Assembly: GCA_045544835.1 (NCBI GenBank)
Contig: JAZPZS010000087.1
Coordinates: 1 to 8,574 of the forward strand
Direction: 5' to 3'
Source: UBA1189 sp045544835
GTDB taxonomy: Bacteria; Bacteroidota; Bacteroidia; Bacteroidales; Bacteroidaceae
Length of the DNA: 8,574 nt
Of the stretch, positions 3,743-8,574 are shown piece by piece. The position numbers and the translations under genes are program-made. The notes under the pieces are model-generated. The model ran no database searches, was not told where the DNA came from, and worked only from the letters and a program-made list of their open reading frames with translations. Every line of letters starts with the position of its first letter. Position 1 is the stretch's first letter.

Positions 3743-5788
3743 ATGAAAAGATATCACCACCTCTACACCCTGCTTGCCGTAGTCCTGCTGTGCGGCATCA
3801 GTCTCTCGTGCGACGAGACCAACCCCTGGGGCGACACGCCACCTGCCGAGGTGCCCGCCAACGGTACCGTAGACTTTGGCATACAGTTGGGCGGCGATAG
3901 CATAGACATCTCGGCCCCCATTACCATAGACCGCCCGAGCGATACGCTCAGCATCACCATCGGTCAGCAGAGCAGCTACACCGACCCCGACGGCACAGTG
4001 TATACCTGCGAACCCCGAGCCACCATCACGCTCTACTCCTTGGCCGATACCATCCATGCCGAGGACATCGCAGCGCTGACCACCGTGGCCGGTGCCACTG
4101 CTACCACGGAGCAGAGCGGCAGCAACCCCGTGCTGCATACCGCCAAGCAGACGTTCACCATCGGCGGGCAAGAGCTTGCCCTCGACCTCGGCTACGAGGT
4201 GTATACCTACACCAACTCACAGTCGTCCACCGTAGAGATGCCCTATATCAGGACGGGCGCAGCCACCGAGCCTACGGTATCGCTCAGCTCCCTGTCGCTC
4301 ACCCGAGCCAGCATCGTAGACTCCACGCTGTTTGAGGTGAGTGCAAAGTTTAATCTTGAGCTTGAAAGCGTTAATACCAAGAGCGAAAACAAAGAGACAT
4401 TAGAGTTTAATGTTCATTATGTTGGTGTGGTAGAAAACGTTACAGAGCTTTATGGAAGTGTGGTCTATACTATTAATGATAAGAATGGGGAGGTGAAGTC
4501 TCCATTTGTGGTCAATGGTGCGGATACGCTTTTATTGGAGATTAAAGAGGAGAGTACGTATGCCTTGGCAGATACAGCGGTTTATTCATTTGAACCGAAG
4601 GCTACTATTAGCTTAAAGGTAAAGAATGACACAGCCTTTGTTGAGAAGTACGAGCTTTTATCTGCACTTATTGAGACAGAAGAGCCTAAAACCTCTCGTG
4701 AGGGTGAAAATCCTATATCTAATCTGTATGAACAAGTTTTTGCAACATCATCGCAAGAGTTCCTGTTCGAAACGATGTATGAGGTGTATACTGCTCAAAG
4801 TGGCGATGAAATGCCATATTTGATGATTGGTGAACCCAAATGCATTGGAATAGAAATTACAGAGCAGAAAAAGGATGCCACGACTCGCGCGTTTGTGTAT
4901 GATACTGTGTATTACGATGTGAAAGCCAAGTTTGCAGTTGAGCTCAATGGTGTTAATGTGAGTGATGAACTTGCTAATACTTTAGAGTTTGAGGTTAATT
5001 ATGTAGGTGGTGTTATAAATGCGACCGAGGTTGTTGAGCTTGTGAATATTACATATCGTAAAAACCAAGTGTTTTATGCAGGGCATGATAATTTGTTGCC
5101 CGCTTCTCAATGCGAAGTTTATCGTGATAGACATTATTCTGATGGACATGTTGAAACGGATGAGTTTTATGATGCTCCTTGGGTGTGGGTAGAAAGTAAT
5201 GTTACTTTAGGATGCGGAAGTGATGTTGTTGATCATTTTAGGGATACAACGGTTACTTATTTACCAGATTTTATTGTTAGCTATGAGAATTTTAATCGAT
5301 ATTCGGTAAAAACAGATAATATTTATGTATATCAAAGAGGAGCAACATGTATTCCTAGTTTTGAGAATGTTGAATTGGTATTATATTCAGAACGTAATGA
5401 AGTTCCAGATAGATATGATGAAACATATGGAGCGGAGTTAAAGGACTATAACTTCAATCCCGATAAACCAATAGAAGGATGGTACGTAAAAGATCATGTT
5501 AAGAGTCGTAGAAAATTGTTGAAATATGCCAAAGATGGTAATTCTTTTCCTTTTAGAGGGTATCTTATCACGATGAGATATTATGATCGTTTTTTGTGTG
5601 TGGATGATACTATAATAGGTTTTGAAGAATTTCGACCAAAAATAGAATCATTTGAAACATTTGATGATTATGGTGGCTCTGATGTTCATGGTCCTGGAAA
5701 AATTTATCAGTATGTAACAAAGGGTGAATATTTGGATCATACTTTCTATTTTGAAATAACAGATACTATCTATACACCGAAAAATTGA
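3743..5788 (+). CDS. Large hypothetical lipoprotein with internal duplication and mosaic base composition
   Basis: A 681-residue protein of unknown function. MKRYHHLYTLLAVVLLCGISLSC is a lipoprotein signal, with the lipidated Cys at 23. The acidic residues after it (DETNPWGD) resemble the surface-export signals of Bacteroidetes lipoproteins, so a cell-surface site is plausible. Residues 67-260 and 261-440 are two imperfect tandem repeats in constant register (offset 194): DTLSITIGQQSSYT matches DTLLLEIKEESTYA, CEPRATITL matches FEPKATISL, and LEFNVHYVG matches LEFEVNYVG. Residues ~441-681 are a separate Tyr/Asp-rich region. No domain is recognised; the repeats look beta-rich. The frame also opens upstream to 3602, but the promoter at 3690-3720 and the signal peptide fix the start at 3743. 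GC content falls sharply near codon 197. The gene ends where the nadE promoter begins. Confidence 0.75.
   Translation: MKRYHHLYTLLAVVLLCGISLSCDETNPWGDTPPAEVPANGTVDFGIQLGGDSIDISAPITIDRPSDTLSITIGQQSSYTDPDGTVYTCEPRATITLYSLADTIHAEDIAALTTVAGATATTEQSGSNPVLHTAKQTFTIGGQELALDLGYEVYTYTNSQSSTVEMPYIRTGAATEPTVSLSSLSLTRASIVDSTLFEVSAKFNLELESVNTKSENKETLEFNVHYVGVVENVTELYGSVVYTINDKNGEVKSPFVVNGADTLLLEIKEESTYALADTAVYSFEPKATISLKVKNDTAFVEKYELLSALIETEEPKTSREGENPISNLYEQVFATSSQEFLFETMYEVYTAQSGDEMPYLMIGEPKCIGIEITEQKKDATTRAFVYDTVYYDVKAKFAVELNGVNVSDELANTLEFEVNYVGGVINATEVVELVNITYRKNQVFYAGHDNLLPASQCEVYRDRHYSDGHVETDEFYDAPWVWVESNVTLGCGSDVVDHFRDTTVTYLPDFIVSYENFNRYSVKTDNIYVYQRGATCIPSFENVELVLYSERNEVPDRYDETYGAELKDYNFNPDKPIEGWYVKDHVKSRRKLLKYAKDGNSFPFRGYLITMRYYDRFLCVDDTIIGFEEFRPKIESFETFDDYGGSDVHGPGKIYQYVTKGEYLDHTFYFEITDTIYTPKN
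3941..5062 (+). repeat. Two ~194-codon internal repeats in the large lipoprotein gene
   Basis: The first unit (3941-4522) and second (4523-5062) align at protein level in one register from DTL..SSYT/DTL..STYA to ENVTEL/INATEV. The first two thirds of unit 1 are GC-rich while the last third and all of unit 2 are AT-rich, so the composition boundary falls inside a repeat and not between repeats. Confidence 0.75.
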
Positions 5789-5814
5789 TGTTTCATTAAT
5801 TCTGACTATCTTTG
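5785..5814 (+). promoter_or_regulatory. Probable nadE promoter overlapping the upstream stop codon
   Basis: TTG (5785-5787), 19 bp, then TATCTTTG (5807-5814) matches the Bacteroidetes pattern. The -33 TTG shares bases with the TGA stop (5786-5788) of the lipoprotein gene. The leader before ATG 5834 would be only about 15 nt, and it is A-rich (AATAATAAAAACT). Confidence 0.7.
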
Positions 5815-5833
5815 CCCACAAATAATAAAAACT

Positions 5834-7759
5834 ATGCAACACGGATTCATCAAAGTGGGTGCCGCCATACCGCTGGTCAGCGTGGCCGACACGAAGTATA
5901 ATACAGAGCAGCTCATCGCCATGGCACACCGTGCCCATGATGAGGGTGCTGAGGTGACGGTGTTCCCCGAGCTGTGCATCACGGGCTACACCTGCGGCGA
6001 CTTGCTGACACAACAGACCTTGCTGCAAGAGGCCGAGAATGGCGTGGCACGATTTGCCGAAGCCACCAAGGAGTATGACAACATATACATCATCGGCGCA
6101 CCCATCTATGTGTGCGGAGCGCTGTACAACTGCGCCCTCGTGGTGCAGCAAGGCCGTATACTGGGTATCGTACCCAAATGCTATATTCCCAACTACGGCG
6201 AGTTTAACGAACGCCGATGGTTCAGCACAGGCTACAACCTGCGCATGGAGGACAACATACAGTATGCCGGACAAGAGGTGCACATAGGTTCGTACCAGAT
6301 ATTCCACACGGGACGCTATGACTTTGGCGTTGAGATATGTGAGGACCTGTGGAGTGTGACACCGCCCAGCTCGGCACTGGCCCTGCAAGGTGCGGAGATC
6401 ATCTTCAACCTCTCGGCATCGGACGAGGTGACGGGCAAACACGAATACCTGCGCTCGCTCATCGCCCAGCAGTCGGCCCGTTGCATGGCAGGATACGTAT
6501 ACAGCAGCTGCGGCTATGGAGAGTCGACCACCGACCTCGTGTTTGCGGGCAATGCCCTCATCGCCGAAAACGGCACGATGATAGCACAGGGGCAGCGTTT
6601 CAGCCTCGATGCCCAATTGGTATGCACGGAGATAGACCTCGACAAACTGCGTATGGAACGCCGTGGCAACACCACCTTCGCTACCGCACAGGCCGACCTC
6701 TTCCCCAAGGCCACACACGTGCATACCCGCACCATCACCGAAAAGGAGTGTGCCCTCAGCCGCACCTATTCGCCCCTGCCCTTCGTGCCGAGCGGCAACG
6801 AGCTGGATGCGCACTGCAACGAGATATTCAACATACAGGTGGCCGGCCTGGCCAAGCGCCTCACCCACATCCACTGCAGCAAGGCGGTGATAGGCATATC
6901 GGGCGGACTGGACTCTACGCTGGCGCTACTGGCCACGGTGCGCACGTTCGATCGCCTCGGGCTGCCCCGCACAGGCATCATAGGCATCACCATGCCGGGC
7001 TTCGGCACCACCGACCGCACCTACCAGAATGCCCTCGCGCTGATGCAGCTGCTGGGCATCACCCTGCGCGAGATCAGCATCAAGGATGCATGCATACAGC
7101 ACTTCAAGGACATAGGGCACGACATCACCCTACACGACACCACGTATGAGAACAGCCAGGCCCGCGAGCGCACCCAGCTGCTCATGGACGTGGCCAACCG
7201 CGAGAACGCCATCGTGATAGGCACGGGCGACCTCTCGGAGCTGGCACTCGGATGGGCCACATACAATGGCGACCACATGTCGATGTACGGACTGAACGCC
7301 GGCATACCCAAGACCCTTGTACGCCACCTCGTGGCATGGGAGGCTACCCACACCTACGATGCGGAGATACGCGACATCCTGCTCGACGTGGTGAACACGC
7401 CCATCAGCCCCGAGCTGATTCCGGCCAAGGCCGACGGCACCATCAAGCAGAAGACCGAAGACCTGGTGGGACCCTATGAGCTGCACGACTTCTTCATCTA
7501 CCACTTCCTGCGCTCGGGCTATACCCCATCGAAGATATACTACATCGCTTGCAAGACCTTCGAGGGCAGCTACGACAAGGCCACCATCAAGAAGTGGCTC
7601 AAGATATTCTTCCGCCGCTTCTTCCAGCAGCAGTTCAAGCGCTCGTGCCTGCCCGACGGGCCGAAGGTGGGTAGCGTATCGCTGAGTCCGCGTGGCGACT
7701 GGCGCATGCCGAGCGATGCAAGTGCAGCACTTTGGCTGGAGGAGTGTGAGAGGCTGTAG
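5834..7759 (+). CDS. nadE: Glutamine-dependent NAD+ synthetase
   Basis: A 641-residue cytoplasmic enzyme that makes NAD+ from deamido-NAD+ and ATP, using ammonia released from glutamine; it is the last step of NAD+ synthesis. Residues ~5-290 are the nitrilase-type glutaminase domain with the full triad: Glu46 (FPELCITGY), Lys115 (VPKCYIPNYGEFNE) and Cys169 (VEICEDLW). Residues ~325-641 are the synthetase domain, with the ATP pyrophosphatase loop SGGLDS (356-361). GTGDLSELALGW (463-474) and NAGIPKTLVRHLV (488-500) are further conserved blocks. The length fits the two-domain form (about 640-680 residues), not the short ammonia-dependent form (about 275). It is intact and GC-rich like the backbone genes. 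ATG 5834 sits just after its promoter and begins at the usual 'GFIKVGAAIP' N-terminus. Confidence 0.97.
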   Translation: MQHGFIKVGAAIPLVSVADTKYNTEQLIAMAHRAHDEGAEVTVFPELCITGYTCGDLLTQQTLLQEAENGVARFAEATKEYDNIYIIGAPIYVCGALYNCALVVQQGRILGIVPKCYIPNYGEFNERRWFSTGYNLRMEDNIQYAGQEVHIGSYQIFHTGRYDFGVEICEDLWSVTPPSSALALQGAEIIFNLSASDEVTGKHEYLRSLIAQQSARCMAGYVYSSCGYGESTTDLVFAGNALIAENGTMIAQGQRFSLDAQLVCTEIDLDKLRMERRGNTTFATAQADLFPKATHVHTRTITEKECALSRTYSPLPFVPSGNELDAHCNEIFNIQVAGLAKRLTHIHCSKAVIGISGGLDSTLALLATVRTFDRLGLPRTGIIGITMPGFGTTDRTYQNALALMQLLGITLREISIKDACIQHFKDIGHDITLHDTTYENSQARERTQLLMDVANRENAIVIGTGDLSELALGWATYNGDHMSMYGLNAGIPKTLVRHLVAWEATHTYDAEIRDILLDVVNTPISPELIPAKADGTIKQKTEDLVGPYELHDFFIYHFLRSGYTPSKIYYIACKTFEGSYDKATIKKWLKIFFRRFFQQQFKRSCLPDGPKVGSVSLSPRGDWRMPSDASAALWLEECERL

Positions 7760-7765
7760 GAGAGG

Positions 7766-7795
7766 CCTCCCCTAACCCCTCCCAAGGAGGGGGAC
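7766..7795 (+). repeat. GC-rich hairpin repeat, copy 1, just after nadE
   Basis: CCCCTCC (7776-7782), CAA, GGAGGGG (7786-7792) forms a 7 bp stem with a 3 nt loop, preceded by CCTCCCCTAA. It is the same family as the copy inside the virE-like gene. It starts within 10 bp of the nadE stop codon and may help end that transcript, though no T-run follows. Confidence 0.75.
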
Positions 7796-7836
7796 TGCAA
7801 ATTCCTATGAATATAAATAGTGGCATGCAATAACAA

Positions 7837-7887
7837 TAATAAAAAAAATCCTCGCAATATACGAATCGCCCCTTCGGGAGGGGGATT
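7837..7887 (+). repeat. GC-rich hairpin repeat, copy 2, with A-rich leader
   Basis: TAATAAAAAAAATCCT (7837-7852) is followed by TACGAATCGCCCC (7860-7872) and a hairpin CCCCT/AGGGG (7869-7873 with 7879-7883). The same order of parts recurs about 85 bp downstream in copy 3. Confidence 0.7.
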
Positions 7888-7918
7888 TCGGAGTCCAACA
7901 AACAAGAACCATTAGCAG

Positions 7919-7980
7919 TAATAAAAAAAGTCCTTCACCGAGATGTACGAATCACCCCTCCTCGGGAGGGGAAGGGGGAG
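7919..7980 (+). repeat. GC-rich hairpin repeat, copy 3, upstream of uridine kinase gene
   Basis: TAATAAAAAAAGTCCT (7919-7934), TACGAATCACCCC (7946-7958) and a 7 bp hairpin CCCCTCC/GGAGGGG (7955-7961 with 7965-7971, loop TCG) repeat the layout of copy 2. It ends 13 bp before the udk start codon, so it will be in the udk leader. I see no TAnnTTTG promoter between nadE and udk. Confidence 0.7.
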
Positions 7981-7993
7981 GCCACATATCAAG

Positions 7994-8574
7994 ATGATTA
8001 TCATAGGCATAGCAGGTGGCACAGGATCGGGAAAGACCACCGTAGTAAAGAAAATCGTAGAGAGCCTGCCCGAGGGCTCGGTGGCTGTGATACCACAGGA
8101 CTCGTACTACAACGACCAGTCGGACATGCCGCTCGAGGAGCGCAAGAAGACCAACTTTGACCACCCCGACGCATTCGAGTGGTCATTACTGGCGCATCAG
8201 ATCAACGAGCTGCGCGAGGGACGCTCTATAGAGCAGCCCACCTACTCGTATATCACCTGCACACGACTCGAAGAGACGGTACATGTAGAACCACGCGAAG
8301 TCATCATCGTGGAGGGCATCATGGCACTGTACGACAAGAGCATGCGCGACCTCATGGACATCAAGATATTTGTAGATGCCGAGCCCGACGAGCGCTTGCT
8401 GCGTGTCATCACACGCGACATCGCCGAGCGTGGACACCCGTTGGAGATGCTCATCGGCAAGTATCGCAACGTGCTGAAGCCCATGCACGATGAGTTCATC
8501 GAACCCACCAAGCAGTATGCCGACATCATCATCCCTAATGGCGGACATAATGTCAAGGCCATAGAGATGCTACG
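7994..8574 (+). CDS. udk: Uridine kinase, 3' truncated by window
   Basis: The frame from ATG 7994 runs 193 codons to the window end without a stop. The enzyme phosphorylates uridine (and usually cytidine) with a nucleoside triphosphate in pyrimidine salvage, in the cytoplasm. The N-terminus MIIIGIAGGTGSGKTTVVKK carries the P-loop GGTGSGKTT (8-16). QDSYYND (36-42) and FDHPDAFEW (56-64) are family motifs around the nucleoside site. IIVEGIMALYD fits the Walker B region, FVDAEPDERLLRVITRD the lid segment, and KYRNVLKPMHDEFIEPTKQY the C-terminal part. Family members are about 205-215 residues, so only some 10-20 residues are missing. No promoter is evident directly upstream; it may be read from nadE or from a promoter I cannot see among the repeats. 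Confidence 0.95.
   Translation, partial: MIIIGIAGGTGSGKTTVVKKIVESLPEGSVAVIPQDSYYNDQSDMPLEERKKTNFDHPDAFEWSLLAHQINELREGRSIEQPTYSYITCTRLEETVHVEPREVIIVEGIMALYDKSMRDLMDIKIFVDAEPDERLLRVITRDIAERGHPLEMLIGKYRNVLKPMHDEFIEPTKQYADIIIPNGGHNVKAIEML

Noticed and set aside
3002..4171. A 389-codon leftward open frame across both lipoprotein genes
   Set aside because: It runs antisense to two genes with signal peptides and promoters and through the inverted-repeat element; the Gly/Val/Ala-rich product looks like the complement of GC-rich codons.
5648..6874. A 408-codon leftward open frame opposite nadE
   Set aside because: nadE on the other strand is unmistakable, with all catalytic motifs; this frame is its shadow.

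Overview
The window looks like a chromosomal segment of a Bacteroidales bacterium (Bacteroides/Prevotella-like; I cannot name the genus). The evidence is convergent. Four genes are preceded by the Bacteroidetes promoter pattern TTG-N19/20-TAnnTTTG, and starts lack Shine-Dalgarno motifs. There is a DUF3874-type VirE protein and an HU-like protein of the kind typical of this order. Two lipoproteins are present, and small GC-rich and inverted intergenic repeats of kinds common in this group occur between genes. Genes are mostly GC-rich, with one striking AT-rich exception.

Layout. (1) 1-90: the 3' end of a gene that reads like the C-terminus of PurM. (2) 221-2830: a module bounded by mirror-symmetric inverted repeats (18 bp perfect outer arm, 11 bp inner arm, equal 32 bp spacing). 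It holds a leftward VirE-family AAA+ ATPase gene (459-1742) and a rightward HU-like gene with a predicted C-terminal winged helix (2044-2691). They diverge from a 301 bp region carrying both promoters and four tandem 22 bp units, each built on the palindrome CTACCTTCGCGAAGGTAG. (3) 2987-3511: a small lipoprotein, followed directly by a 131 bp MITE-like inverted-repeat element (3512-3642). (4) 3743-5788: a 681-residue lipoprotein with an internal ~194-residue duplication and an abrupt drop in GC near position 4331, i.e. a mosaic gene. (5) 5834-7759: glutamine-dependent NAD+ synthetase, with its promoter overlapping the end of the lipoprotein gene. (6) 7760-7993: three GC-rich hairpin repeats. 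(7) 7994-8574: uridine kinase, cut by the window end.

How the parts work together. The purM-like end, nadE and udk are housekeeping nucleotide and cofactor genes and look like the stable backbone. The VirE/HU module, the lipoproteins and the repeats look like accessory material inserted between them. The strongest candidate for an undescribed system is the VirE / palindrome-array / HU-winged-helix module with its paired ends. It has an ATPase, a DNA-binding protein, iteron-like sites between them and matched termini. Whether it moves, replicates or regulates cannot be decided from this sequence alone.
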